Shown: positions 41,069 through 49,982 of the stretch, in pieces
Position numbering within the stretch: position 1 is the stretch's first letter
Layout: the number at the start of each line of letters is the position of its first letter
Source of the DNA: Pseudomonadota bacterium
GTDB taxonomy: Bacteria; Pseudomonadota; Gammaproteobacteria; Burkholderiales; Burkholderiaceae_C
NCBI GenBank assembly: GCA_018241225.1
Contig: JAFEEG010000010.1
Span: 480,183-544,182, forward strand
Direction of reading: 5' to 3'
Length of the DNA stretch: 64,000 nt
Translations under genes and position numbers: made by a program
Notes under the pieces: model-generated
The model's database searches: none
Told to the model about the DNA's origin: nothing
What the model saw: only the letters and a program-made list of their open reading frames with translations

Positions 41069-41089
41069 AATGCCTGAAAGTCAGGCATT
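41069..41089. promoter_or_regulatory. Perfect inverted repeat: candidate enhancer of the sigma54 activator
   Basis: Arms AATGCCTGA (41069-41077) and TCAGGCATT (41081-41089) are perfect around AAG. It lies about 100 bases upstream of the predicted sigma54 transcription start, the normal place for an activator site. It also sits 10 bases after the activator's stop codon, but the following TTACTG is not a T-run, so a terminator is less likely. Confidence 0.5.
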
Positions 41090-41161
41090 TACTGTGTTTG
41101 AACTTTGCATCTTTCGGGTGAATCCGCTCGAAAAGGCACGGGAAATACGTGGTGTTACGCC

Positions 41162-41177
41162 TGGCACGAACTGTGCA
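41162..41177 (+). promoter_or_regulatory. Sigma54 (-24/-12) promoter of livK
   Basis: TGGCACGAACTGTGCA matches the consensus TGGCACG-N4-TTGCW at all positions but one, with GG and GC in the invariant spacing. Transcription would start near 41188, 25 bases before the livK ATG. The adjacent sigma54 activator is the natural regulator. Confidence 0.75.
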
Positions 41178-41212
41178 ATATTCAGCCATCACCGAACAGG
41201 AGACACCGAAAC

Positions 41213-42415
41213 ATGAACCGTCGCAATCTGGTGGCCGCCGCCACTTCCGTCGTCACGCTGGCAGCAGCCTTCGGCATGCCTGCCTGGGCCCAGTCGGACG
41301 TGATCAAGGTCGCGCACATCTACAGCAAGACCGGCCCGCTGGAAGCCTACGGCAAGCAGACGCAGGTCGGCCTGATGATGGGCCTGGACTACGCCACCGG
41401 CGGCACGATGATGGTGAACGGCAAGAAGATCGAGATCATCGAGAAGGACGACCAGGGCAAGCCCGACCTGGGCAAGTCGCTGCTGGCGGCGGCCTATTCC
41501 GACGACAAGGCGGCGCTGGCCATCGGGCCGACGTCTTCGGGCGTGGCCCTGGCCATGCTGCCGGTGGCGGAGGAATACAAGAAGATCCTGCTGGTGGAGC
41601 CGGCGGTGGCAGACTCGATCACCGGCGACAAGTGGAACAAGTACATCTTCCGCACCGGCCGCAACTCCAGCCAGGACGCCATCAGCAATGCCGTGGCCTC
41701 GGACGCCAGCGACATCTCCATGGCCACGCTGGCGCAGGACTATGCCTTTGGCCGCGACGGCGTGAAGGCCTTCAAGGACGCGCTGAAGAAGACCAAGATC
41801 GTCCATGAGGAATACCTGCCGCCCAACACCACCGACTTCACGGCGGGCATCCAGCGCATGGTCGACGCGCTCAAGGACAAGCCGGGCCGCAAGGTGATTG
41901 CCGTGGTGTGGGCCGGTGCCACCACGCCCTTCAACGCCCTGGCCGATGCCGACCTGAAGAAGCGCTACAACATCGACGTGGGCACGGGCGGTAACATCCT
42001 GCCGGCCATGACGGCCTACAAGCGCTTCCCGGGCATGGAAGGCGCCACCTATTACTACTTCGGCATTCCGAAGAACCCTGTGAACGAGGCGATGGTGGCC
42101 GCGCACTACAAGCAGTTCAAGGCACCGCCGGACTTCTTCACCGCCGGCGGCTTCTCGGCCGCCATGGCCCTGGTGACGGCGCTGAAGAAGACCAACGGCG
42201 ACACCAACACCAACAAGCTCATTTCCACCATGGAAGGCATGAGCTTCGACACGCCCAAGGGCAAGATGACCTTCCGCAAGGAAGACCACCAGGCCATGCA
42301 GAGCATGTACCACTTCAAGATCAAGGCCGACCCGGCCTTCGCTTGGGGCGTGCCGGAGCTGGTGCACGAGATCAAGCCCGAAGAGATGGACATCCCCATC
42401 AAGAACAAGAGATAA
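41213..42415 (+). CDS. livK: LivK-type periplasmic amino-acid/organic-acid binding protein
   Basis: A 400-residue exported protein with a signal peptide (residues 1-25, ending AWAQ). The mature N-terminus IKVAHIYSKTGPLEAYGKQTQVGLMMGLDYATGG and the GPTSSGVALAMLPVAEEYKK segment are LivK/LivJ-type. The ATG at 41213 follows AACAGGAGA. It captures the ligand for the LivGFHM proteins encoded next. The substrate of this HAAT protein is likely an aromatic or amino compound sensed by the adjacent PAS activator, which is an inference. Confidence 0.93.
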   Translation: MNRRNLVAAATSVVTLAAAFGMPAWAQSDVIKVAHIYSKTGPLEAYGKQTQVGLMMGLDYATGGTMMVNGKKIEIIEKDDQGKPDLGKSLLAAAYSDDKAALAIGPTSSGVALAMLPVAEEYKKILLVEPAVADSITGDKWNKYIFRTGRNSSQDAISNAVASDASDISMATLAQDYAFGRDGVKAFKDALKKTKIVHEEYLPPNTTDFTAGIQRMVDALKDKPGRKVIAVVWAGATTPFNALADADLKKRYNIDVGTGGNILPAMTAYKRFPGMEGATYYYFGIPKNPVNEAMVAAHYKQFKAPPDFFTAGGFSAAMALVTALKKTNGDTNTNKLISTMEGMSFDTPKGKMTFRKEDHQAMQSMYHFKIKADPAFAWGVPELVHEIKPEEMDIPIKNKR

Positions 42416-42485
42416 CGGGCCCACCCCCGACTCTCGCTCACTTCGTGTAGCGACATCCGTGCTGCGGCCAGAGGCCTTGCCCTTC

Positions 42486-42569
42486 GTGCCGTCCAAGCCT
42501 GCGTAGGCAGGCTTGGAGCCGCGGCACTCAGCCCCTCGAGGGGCAACACCAGCGGCCCGGCAAAGCCGG
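42486..42569. repeat. Cluster of palindromes between livK and livG (possible intergenic repeat)
   Basis: The 233-base gap between livK and livG holds a 10-bp hairpin CCAAGCCTGC/GCAGGCTTGG (42493-42502 and 42507-42516) flanked by a GTGCCG/CGGCAC outer pair (42486-42491, 42522-42527), a perfect 14-base palindrome GCCCCTCGAGGGGC (42531-42544) and CCGGC-AAA-GCCGG (42557-42569). There is no T-run. It looks like a mobile or repeated intergenic module of the kind seen in Comamonadaceae, but only a genome search can confirm copies. Confidence 0.55.
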
Positions 42570-42648
42570 TTCCGCGGTGTTTCCCGAACGAGCGTCGCTT
42601 CGCGCGCTCTTGCCAGCAGGGACTTCGACGTCCCACGCTCACCTACCA

Positions 42649-43413
42649 ATGCTTGAAACCAAAGACCTGACCATCCGCTTCGGCGGCCATGTGGCGGTGA
42701 ATGCCGTTTCCTGCGCATTCGCGCCGGGAACGCTCACGGCCATCGTGGGGCCCAACGGGGCGGGGAAGACCACCTACTTCAACCTGATCTCCGGTCAGCT
42801 CAAGGCCACGAGCGGCACGGTGTCGCTCGACGGCCGCCTGCTCTCGGGGCTATCGCCATCGGCACGCACGCATGCGGGGTTGGGGCGGGCCTTCCAGCTC
42901 ACCAACCTGTTTCCCAACCTCACGGTGCTGGAGAACGTGCGACTGGCCGTGCAGGCCACGCGTGAAGGCGCGCACCGCCGCGGGCTGAACCTGTGGAGCA
43001 TCTGGAGCGACCACAAGGCGCTGAGCACACGTGCCGACGAGATCCTGACGCAGGTCAAGCTCAAGGCGCGCGAGCACGACACGGTGGCCAGCCTGCCGCA
43101 CGGCGACCAGCGCAAGCTGGAAGTGGCGCTGCTCATCGCGCTGGAGCCCAAGGTGTTCATGTTCGACGAACCCACCGCCGGCATGAACGCGGCCGAGGCG
43201 CCGGTCATCCTCGACCTGGTGCGCGAGCTGAAGAAGGACAAGACCAAGACCATCCTGCTGGTGGAACACAAGATGGATGTGGTGCGCGAGCTGGCCGACC
43301 GCATCATCGTGCTGCACAACGGCACGCTGGTGGCCGATGGCGAGCCGGCGGAAGTGATTGCATCGCCGGTCGTCCAGGAAGCCTACCTGGGCGTTGCGAA
43401 GGAGGCCGCATGA
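42649..43413 (+). CDS. livG: LivG-type ABC transporter ATP-binding protein
   Basis: A 254-residue ABC ATPase with Walker [10 protein letters not shown] (about residues 37-45), GLGRAFQLTNLFPNLTVLENV, Walker B VFMFDEPTAGMN and VEHKMDVV. The ABC signature is reduced to SLPHGDQRK as in LivG proteins. The ATG at 42649 starts the conserved MLETKDLTIRFGG. An ATGA overlap links it to livF. Confidence 0.93.
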   Translation: MLETKDLTIRFGGHVAVNAVSCAFAPGTLTAIVGPNGAGKTTYFNLISGQLKATSGTVSLDGRLLSGLSPSARTHAGLGRAFQLTNLFPNLTVLENVRLAVQATREGAHRRGLNLWSIWSDHKALSTRADEILTQVKLKAREHDTVASLPHGDQRKLEVALLIALEPKVFMFDEPTAGMNAAEAPVILDLVRELKKDKTKTILLVEHKMDVVRELADRIIVLHNGTLVADGEPAEVIASPVVQEAYLGVAKEAA

Positions 43414-44135
43414 GCGAGAACCTTCTGACGCTGCAAGGCGTGCACACGCACATCGGGGCCTATCACATCCTGCATGGTGTCGACCTCTCGATACCCAAGG
43501 GCCAGCTCACCATGCTGCTGGGCCGCAACGGTGCGGGCAAGACCACCACGCTGCGCACGATCATGGGCCTGTGGCATGCCTCGCAAGGCAAGGTGAGCTT
43601 TGGCGGCACCGACATCACGGCGCTTTCCACGCCGCAGATCGCCGACCTGGGCATTGCCTACGTGCCGGAAAACATGGGCATCTTCTCCGACCTCACGGTC
43701 AAGGAGAACATGCTGCTGGCCGCCCGCGGCGCGCGACGCGCGGCGGACATGGACGACAAGCGCCTAGCCTGGATCTTCAAGCTCTTTCCCGCGGTGGAGA
43801 AGTTCTGGAACCACCCGGCCGGCAAGCTCTCGGGCGGGCAAAAGCAGATGCTGGCCGTCTCGCGCGCCATCGTGGAGCCGCGCGAACTGCTCATCATCGA
43901 CGAGCCGAGCAAGGGCCTGGCGCCCGCCATCATCAACAACATGATCGACGCCTTTGCGCAGCTCAAGGCCAGTGGCGTGACGATCCTGCTGGTCGAGCAG
44001 AACCTCAACTTCGCACAGCGCCTGGGCGACACCGTGGCCGTCATGGACAACGGCCGCACGGTGCACGCGGGCAGCATGGCCGAGTTCTCGCAAGACCAGG
44101 AACTGCAGCAGCGCCTGCTGGGGCTTGCACTATGA
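43410..44135 (+). CDS. livF: LivF-type ABC transporter ATP-binding protein
   Basis: A 241-residue ABC ATPase with Walker A GRNGAGKTT, the LivF pattern LGIAYVPENMGIFSDLTVKENM, signature LSGGQKQ, Walker B LLIIDEPSKGLAP and LVEQNL. It overlaps livG and livH by four bases each (ATGA). Confidence 0.93.
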   Translation: MSENLLTLQGVHTHIGAYHILHGVDLSIPKGQLTMLLGRNGAGKTTTLRTIMGLWHASQGKVSFGGTDITALSTPQIADLGIAYVPENMGIFSDLTVKENMLLAARGARRAADMDDKRLAWIFKLFPAVEKFWNHPAGKLSGGQKQMLAVSRAIVEPRELLIIDEPSKGLAPAIINNMIDAFAQLKASGVTILLVEQNLNFAQRLGDTVAVMDNGRTVHAGSMAEFSQDQELQQRLLGLAL

Positions 44136-45112
44136 AAACTGATTTCGATTGGAAGCCGCTGCTTCTCGCACCGGTGCTTGCCCTGGTGGCGCTGCCGCTC
44201 ACCGGCTCTTTCTCGACCTGGCTCACGCTCACGGTGGCGGGCCTGGCCATGGGCATGATCGTCTTCGTCATCGCCTCGGGCCTGACACTGGTGTTCGGGC
44301 TGATGGATGTGCTCAACTTCGGCCACGGCGTGTTCATCGCCATGGGCGCCTTCGTGGCCAGCAGCGTGCTTGGCCTGATGGGTGACTGGACCGGCTCGCA
44401 GGAACTCTGGCGCAACCTGGTGGCGGTGTTCCCGGCCATGCTGGTGGCGATGGCCGTGGCCGGCGCCGTCGGACTGGTGTTCGAGCGCTTCATCGTGCGG
44501 CCGGTGTACGGCCAGCATCTCAAGCAGATCCTCATCACCATGGGCGGCATGATCATCGGCGAGGAGATCATCAAGGTGATCTGGGGCCCGGCGCAGCTGC
44601 CGTTGCCCCTGCCCGAGGCGCTGCGCGGCTCGCTCTTCATCGCCGACGCAGCCATCAGCAAGTACCGCCTGCTGGCCATGGTGGTAGGCCTGGCGGTGTT
44701 CGGCCTGCTGGCCTGGACGCTCAGCCGCACCAAGATCGGGCTGTTGATCCGCGCCGGCGTGCAGGACCGCGAGATGGTCGAGGCGCTGGGCTACCGCATC
44801 GGCCTGCTGTTCATCGGCATCTTCGTGGCCGGCAGCGCGCTGGCCGGCCTGGGCGGCACCATGTGGGGGCTGTTCCAGCAGAACCTCATTCCGCAGATGG
44901 GTGCGCAGGTCAACGTGCTGATCTTCATCGTGATCATCATCGGCGGGCTGGGCTCGACCACCGGCGCGCTCATCGGCGCGCTGCTGGTGGGGCTGATGAA
45001 CAACTACGTGGGCTTCCTGGTGCCGACGGCGGCACCCTTCGCCACCATCGCGCTCATGGTGGCGGTGCTGCTGTGGCGCCCGCAGGGCGTGTACCCGGTG
45101 GCCAACCGCTGA
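44132..45112 (+). CDS. livH: LivH-type ABC transporter permease
   Basis: A 326-residue permease with about eight hydrophobic segments and the LivH motifs GLTLVFGLMDVLNFGHGVFIAMGAF and IIIIGGLGSTTGALIGALLVG. Part of the same transporter as livK, livG, livF and livM. It is slightly longer at the N-terminus than many LivH proteins. Confidence 0.93.
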   Translation: MKTDFDWKPLLLAPVLALVALPLTGSFSTWLTLTVAGLAMGMIVFVIASGLTLVFGLMDVLNFGHGVFIAMGAFVASSVLGLMGDWTGSQELWRNLVAVFPAMLVAMAVAGAVGLVFERFIVRPVYGQHLKQILITMGGMIIGEEIIKVIWGPAQLPLPLPEALRGSLFIADAAISKYRLLAMVVGLAVFGLLAWTLSRTKIGLLIRAGVQDREMVEALGYRIGLLFIGIFVAGSALAGLGGTMWGLFQQNLIPQMGAQVNVLIFIVIIIGGLGSTTGALIGALLVGLMNNYVGFLVPTAAPFATIALMVAVLLWRPQGVYPVANR

Positions 45113-45128
45113 GAAGAGGGGCACGTAC

Positions 45129-46205
45129 ATGTTCATGAAACGAATCCTCTCCAACGACCTGCCGGGCAGCCGCTTCCTGGCCCTGATCCTGGTGGCCGTG
45201 GTGCTTGCGCTGGCCTTTGCGCCCTTCATCTTTCCGGGCGTCAAGGCGCTGTCCGTGGCGGCCAAGATCCTGGTGTTCATCGTGCTGGTGGCCAGCTTCG
45301 ACCTGCTGCTGGGCTACACGGGCATCGTGAGCTTTGCCCACACCATGTTCTTCGGCATCGGCGCCTACGGCATCGCCATTTCGGCATCGAGCATGGGCCC
45401 GACCTGGGGCGCCATCCTGGTGGGGCTGGGGGCGTCGCTGCTGCTGTCGCTGCTTCTGTCGCTGGCCATCGGCCTGTTCTCGCTGCGGGTGCGGGCGATC
45501 TTCTTCGCGATGATCACGCTGGCGGTGGCCTCGGCCTTCCAGACGCTGGCTTCGCAGCTGTCGAGCTTCACCGGCGGCGAGGACGGCCTGACCTTCAAGC
45601 TGCCCGAGCTCATTTCCCCGAGCTTCGAGTTTGCCGATGAGCCCTTCCTCGGTGCGTCGCTCGACGGGCGGCTGCTGTGCTACTACCTGCTGTTCGTGAC
45701 GGCGGTGGTGCTGGTGCTGGCGTTGCTGCGCATCGTGAACTCGCCCTTCGGCCGGGTGCTGCAGGCCATTCGCGAGAACGAGTTCCGCGCCGAGGCCATC
45801 GGCTACCGGGTGGTGGTGTATCGCACCGTGTCGTCCATGCTGTCTGCGCTGTTCGCCACGATGGCCGGCGCCATGCTGGCCATCTGGCTGCGCTACAACG
45901 GGCCGGACACCTCGCTCTCGTTCGAGATCATGGTGGACGTGCTGCTCATCGTCGTCATCGGCGGCATGGGCACCATCTACGGCGCGGTCATTGGCGCGGC
46001 CATCTTCGTGATCGCCCAGAGCTACCTGCAGGACCTGCTGCGCATCGCGGGCGAACAGGCCAGCGCCTTGCCGTGGCTCGCAGCATTGCTGTCGCCCGAC
46101 CGCTGGCTGCTGTGGCTGGGCCTGCTGTTCGTGCTCTCCGTCTACTTCTTTCCCACCGGCGTGGTGGGCAAGCTGCGCGCCCGCAAGAAGGCGGCGGCGC
46201 ACTGA
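45129..46205 (+). CDS. livM: LivM-type ABC transporter permease
   Basis: A 358-residue permease with about nine hydrophobic segments, LLLGYTGIVSFAHTMFFGIGAYG and IVVIGGMGTIYGAVIGAAIFV being LivM-typical. It begins 16 bases after livH. Unlike the first transporter in the window, it is not fused to LivG. Confidence 0.93.
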   Translation: MFMKRILSNDLPGSRFLALILVAVVLALAFAPFIFPGVKALSVAAKILVFIVLVASFDLLLGYTGIVSFAHTMFFGIGAYGIAISASSMGPTWGAILVGLGASLLLSLLLSLAIGLFSLRVRAIFFAMITLAVASAFQTLASQLSSFTGGEDGLTFKLPELISPSFEFADEPFLGASLDGRLLCYYLLFVTAVVLVLALLRIVNSPFGRVLQAIRENEFRAEAIGYRVVVYRTVSSMLSALFATMAGAMLAIWLRYNGPDTSLSFEIMVDVLLIVVIGGMGTIYGAVIGAAIFVIAQSYLQDLLRIAGEQASALPWLAALLSPDRWLLWLGLLFVLSVYFFPTGVVGKLRARKKAAAH

Positions 46206-46233
46206 CTGACATTGAAAAAGTCGAAAGCCAGCC

Positions 46234-47118
46234 ATGTCACCCACATCGCACTACATCCGCTGCGCCGGGCATGAGATCCACTACGTAGAGTGGGGCGCCG
46301 AGCACGCCCGCACCGTGATCGCCTGGCACGGACTGGCCCGCACCGGACGGGACATGGACGAGCTGGCGGCCCACCTGGCCGGGCGCGGCTGGCGCGTGAT
46401 CTGCCCCGACACCATCGGCCGCGGCCTGAGCCAGTGGAGCCGCGACCCCGACGCGCACTACCGGTTGTCCTTCTATGCCCGCGTGGCCGCCGACCTGTGC
46501 GATCAGCTGGGCCTGGCGCGGGTGCACTGGGTGGGCACGTCCATGGGCGGCGCCATCGGCACGGTTTGCGCTTCGGGCCTGTTCGAGCCGGGCATGAAGG
46601 GGCGCATCGCGAGCCTGACGCTCAACGACAACGCGCCGCAGCTCGCGGCGCCGGCCATCGAGCGCATCCGCAGCTATGCGGGCCAGCCGCCGGCCTTCGA
46701 GACGGTGACCGAGCTGGAAGCCTTCTTCCGGCAGGTGTATGCGCCCTATGGCTGGCTCAGCGACGCGCAGTGGCGGCGCCTGGCCGAGACCTCGACCCGC
46801 CGCCTTCCCGATGGCCGCGTGACGCCGCACTACGACCCGGCCATGGCGCGCCAGTTCACCACCCACCCCGACGACTACCTGATCTGGCCGCACTACGACG
46901 CCATCGAGGCGCCGGTGCTGTGCCTGCGCGGCGCCGTGTCGGACCTGGTGCTGCCCGAGACACTGGACGAGATGCGAAGGCGCGGCCCTGGCGACAAGGG
47001 CCTGCTGCAGGTGATCGAGGTGCCGGGCTGCGGCCACGCGCCGGCGCTGAACGTGCCCGAGCAGCTGGACCTGGTCACGAATTTCATCGAGGCCAGCGAG
47101 AAATCTGCCGGCGCGTGA
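46234..47118 (+). CDS. Alpha/beta-hydrolase
   Basis: A 294-residue cytoplasmic hydrolase. The nucleophile Ser is in GTSMGG (about residue 104), the acid candidate is in CLRGAVSDLVLPE and the catalytic His in GCGHAP near the C-terminus. HG-x-A in AWHGLARTGRD supplies the oxyanion hole. It begins 28 bases after livM, so it probably hydrolyses the imported ligand or a product. The ester or C-C substrate is unknown. Confidence 0.88.
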   Translation: MSPTSHYIRCAGHEIHYVEWGAEHARTVIAWHGLARTGRDMDELAAHLAGRGWRVICPDTIGRGLSQWSRDPDAHYRLSFYARVAADLCDQLGLARVHWVGTSMGGAIGTVCASGLFEPGMKGRIASLTLNDNAPQLAAPAIERIRSYAGQPPAFETVTELEAFFRQVYAPYGWLSDAQWRRLAETSTRRLPDGRVTPHYDPAMARQFTTHPDDYLIWPHYDAIEAPVLCLRGAVSDLVLPETLDEMRRRGPGDKGLLQVIEVPGCGHAPALNVPEQLDLVTNFIEASEKSAGA

Positions 47119-47151
47119 CAATGCGCGCCACTCACTAGTCAAGGAGACGTG

Positions 47152-47661
47152 ATGGCGCTTTCGATGTACGAGATTTCGGTTCCCCTGATTCTTCGCGGCC
47201 TCGGCCAGCTGGAGCACCTGCTGGCCAAGGGCGTTGCCCATGCCAGGGAGACCCAGGTCGATCCCAACCTGTATGTCCAGGCCCGGCTGGCGCCCGACAT
47301 GCTCACCCTGGCCGGGCAGGTGCAGCGTGCCAGCGACACCGCCAAGGCCACCATCGCCCGCATCACCGGGGTGGAGGCGCCCAGCTTCCCGGACGATGAA
47401 AGCACCATGGAGCAGCTCATTGCCCGCAGCGGCAAGACACGCGCCTTCGTCGACGGCGTGGATCGCGGGTTGTTCGACTCCGCGGCAGACCGTGTGGTCG
47501 AGATCAAGCTGGGCGGCAACATGATGAAGTTCGCTGGCCAGGACTACCTGCTGGGCTTCGGCCTGCCGAACTTCTACTTCCACATCACCACGGCCTACGA
47601 CGTGCTGCGAAACCAGGGCGTGCCCATCGGCAAGCGCGACTACCTGGGCAAGCTGGCCTAA
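47152..47661 (+). CDS. DUF1993 family protein
   Basis: A 169-residue soluble protein with the DUF1993 layout: SMYEISVPLILRGLGQLEHLLAKG at the start, RLAPDMLTLAGQVQRASDTAK in the middle and LPNFYFHITTAYDVLRNQGVPIGKRDYLG at the end. The ATG at 47152 has AAGGAG five bases before it; the GTG at 47149 is too close. This fold is DinB-like helical. No function is known. Confidence 0.85.
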   Translation: MALSMYEISVPLILRGLGQLEHLLAKGVAHARETQVDPNLYVQARLAPDMLTLAGQVQRASDTAKATIARITGVEAPSFPDDESTMEQLIARSGKTRAFVDGVDRGLFDSAADRVVEIKLGGNMMKFAGQDYLLGFGLPNFYFHITTAYDVLRNQGVPIGKRDYLGKLA

Positions 47662-47665
47662 GGCG

Positions 47666-48712
47666 TCAGCCCTGGGCCTGCGTCGGCCAGCCGGCAAGAT
47701 GGCGGTGCGCGATGCTGGCCAGGGCTTCGACCCAGTCGGCGTCGTCGTTCAGGCAGGGGATGTAGTGGAAGACCTTGCCGCCTGACTGCAGGTAGGCGTC
47801 GCGGCCTTCCATGGCGATTTCTTCCAGCGTCTCGAGGCAGTCGCTGGTAAAGCCTGGGCACATCACATCCACCCGCGCCAGGCCCTGCGCGCCAAAGCCG
47901 CGCAAGGTGGCATCGGTGGATGGCTCCAGCCACTTGGCCTTGCCAAAACGCGACTGGAAACTCACCCGATACTGCGATGGAGCCAGGCGCAGGCTCTCGG
48001 CCAGCAGGCGTGCGGTTTCCTGGCACTGGGCGGCATAGGGGTCGCCCAGCAGCGCCGTGCGCTCGGGCACGCCATGAAAGCTCATCAGCAGCATCTCGCC
48101 CTGGCCGTGCTGCTGCCAGTGGCGCTGCACGCTGCGCGACAGCGCTTCGATGTAGGCGGGGTCGTCGTGATAGCTGCTCACGAAGCGCAGTTCGGGAAGG
48201 CGGCGCACGTCGCGGCTCCAGTCATTGACGGCATCGATCACGCTGGCCGTGGTGGTGCCCGAGTATTGGGGGTAGGCGGGCAGCACAAGCACCCGTTCCA
48301 CGCCTTCGGCCTTGAGCGCATCGAGCTGCGCGCCCATCGCCGGCTGGCCGTAGCGCATGGCGTCGCGTACCAGCACCGTGTGGCCGGCTTCGACCAGGCG
48401 GCTGCGCAGCATCTGCGCCTGGCGGGCAGTCCACACCTTCAGCGGCGAACCTTCTTGCGTCCAGATGCTGGCGTACTTGGCGGCCGACTTGGCCGGTCGC
48501 GTGCGCAGGATGATGCCGTGCAAGATGGGCCACCACAGCAGCCTTGGGATCTCGACCACGCGCGGATCGGCCAGGAACTGCGCAAGATAGCTGCGAACCG
48601 CGCCGGCCGTGGGCGCGTCGGGCGAGCCCAGGTTGCACCAGAGGATGGCGGTGGAGGGAGCAGTGCGGGTGTTGGGTGCGGGCGGTGCCAGTGGCTCGGG
48701 GCGAAAACGCAT
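47666..48712 (-). CDS. hemH: Ferrochelatase
   Basis: A 348-residue enzyme that inserts Fe2+ into protoporphyrin IX, the last step of haem synthesis. It has AILWCNLGSPDAPTAGAVRSYL, PQYSGTTTASVID, the catalytic His in MSFHGVPERT and the conserved Glu in FTSDCLETLEEI. It is canonical in length for beta-proteobacteria. Its start lies 15 bases from the divergent HAD gene, so promoters must overlap coding sequence or be inside neighbours. Confidence 0.95.
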   Translation of the reverse strand: MRFRPEPLAPPAPNTRTAPSTAILWCNLGSPDAPTAGAVRSYLAQFLADPRVVEIPRLLWWPILHGIILRTRPAKSAAKYASIWTQEGSPLKVWTARQAQMLRSRLVEAGHTVLVRDAMRYGQPAMGAQLDALKAEGVERVLVLPAYPQYSGTTTASVIDAVNDWSRDVRRLPELRFVSSYHDDPAYIEALSRSVQRHWQQHGQGEMLLMSFHGVPERTALLGDPYAAQCQETARLLAESLRLAPSQYRVSFQSRFGKAKWLEPSTDATLRGFGAQGLARVDVMCPGFTSDCLETLEEIAMEGRDAYLQSGGKVFHYIPCLNDDADWVEALASIAHRHLAGWPTQAQG

Positions 48713-48727
48713 GCGATATTCTCCCGC

Positions 48728-49459
48728 ATGACCTCGCCCCAAGAATCCACGTCGCCCCAGCCACTGGACATCTCGCGCATTCGCGGGATCTCGCTGGACC
48801 TGGACGACACGCTGTGGCCCATCTGGCCCACCATCGAGCGCGCCGAAGAAGTGCTGCGTGCCTGGCTGCTGCGCGAGGCGCCGCGCACCGCCGACCTGCT
48901 GGTCAACCCTGGCGTGCTGCGCGAGCTGCGCGAAGCCACCGAGCGAGAACGCTCCGACCTGGCGCACGACCTGAGTGCGCTGCGCCGCGAATCCATCCGC
49001 GCCGCGCTGCGCCGGGCCGGCGAAGACCCCGCCCTTGCAGATCCGGCCTTCGATGCATTCTTTGCCGAGCGCCAGCGCGTGACGCTCTACGAAGACGCCT
49101 TGCCCGCCCTGCAGTGGCTCAGCGAGCGCTATCCGCTGGTGGCCATCTCCAATGGCAACGCCGATGTGCACCTGACCGGTGTCGGGCCGTGGTTTCGCGG
49201 CGCCTTCAGCGCACGCGCCTTCGGCAGCGCCAAGCCGCAGGCGCCGATCTTTCATGCGGCAGCCGCGTTCATCGGCCTGGAGCCGGCGCAGGTGCTGCAC
49301 GTGGGCGACGACGCTGCGCTGGACGTGCTGGGCGCCATCGGCGCCGGCATGCAGGCGGCCTGGCTGGTGCGAGATGCGCGGCCCTGGGAGCACGAGACGC
49401 AGCCGCACCTGACAGTGCCCGACCTTCGGGCACTGTGCGTGGCGCTGCAGTCGGCCTGA
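48728..49459 (+). CDS. HAD-superfamily hydrolase
   Basis: A 243-residue HAD phosphatase. Motif I is DLDDTLWPIW (Asp nucleophile and acid-base Asp), motif II VAISNGNAD, the motif III Lys in GSAKPQAPIF and motif IV HVGDDAALDVLGA. The substrate cannot be assigned. The ATG at 48728 starts the family segment; an upstream extension would run through the hemH region. Confidence 0.9.
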   Translation: MTSPQESTSPQPLDISRIRGISLDLDDTLWPIWPTIERAEEVLRAWLLREAPRTADLLVNPGVLRELREATERERSDLAHDLSALRRESIRAALRRAGEDPALADPAFDAFFAERQRVTLYEDALPALQWLSERYPLVAISNGNADVHLTGVGPWFRGAFSARAFGSAKPQAPIFHAAAAFIGLEPAQVLHVGDDAALDVLGAIGAGMQAAWLVRDARPWEHETQPHLTVPDLRALCVALQSA

Positions 49460-49463
49460 GGCT

Positions 49464-49982
49464 TCAGCGCCCGCCCACGGCGCGCGCGATGCCCTCGTTC
49501 AGCGTTGCGGCCGTGTTGAGATCCTTGAGCAGGCTCATGCCATTGGACTGCACATTGATCACGGTCTGGTTGGCAATGCGCTGGTTGTTCAGTGTGTTCT
49601 GGATCACCGTGCCGCCCCCCACACCACCCAGGGAGCCTTCGACCGTGTTGCCGGGCCCGTTCTGCACCAGGTTCAATGAGGTGAGCTGACGGTTGAGTTC
49701 GGCCGCCTGGCCTGCCGTCATCTTGTCGAGCTGGCCGAAGTTGAGCGTGGTCTGCGTGGCCAGCTCGCCGTTGATGTAGACCGCGCGCGTGATGCCGAAG
49801 GTCACCAGCAGTCCCGAGCCGAGGTCGAAGCCGCCGCGTTGCGAATCCAGCGTGTCGTCGCTCACGGCCATCCAGGTTTGTTCCGTGCGCTTGAGCGGGT
49901 CGGCGCGCAGCACTGCCGCACCCGACAGCAGGCAGGCCAGCAGCAGCAGGAAGACTCGCAAGGCTGCAAACGCGCGGCGCAT
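49464..49982 (-). CDS. Small exported protein with Q/N-rich C-terminus, fourth gene of Fap-like operon
   Basis: A 172-residue protein with a signal peptide (FLLLLACLLSGAAVLRA, residues about 10-27). The segment TLDSQRGGFDLGSGLLVTFGI is followed by a C-terminal region rich in Asn and Gln (GGTVIQNTLNNQRIANQTVINVQSNGM). It starts in an overlap with the C39 gene. The Q/N-rich, beta-prone tail resembles that of the two other exported proteins of the operon, so it is a candidate subunit, nucleator or chaperone of a surface fibre. Confidence 0.75.
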   Translation of the reverse strand: MRRAFAALRVFLLLLACLLSGAAVLRADPLKRTEQTWMAVSDDTLDSQRGGFDLGSGLLVTFGITRAVYINGELATQTTLNFGQLDKMTAGQAAELNRQLTSLNLVQNGPGNTVEGSLGGVGGGTVIQNTLNNQRIANQTVINVQSNGMSLLKDLNTAATLNEGIARAVGGR

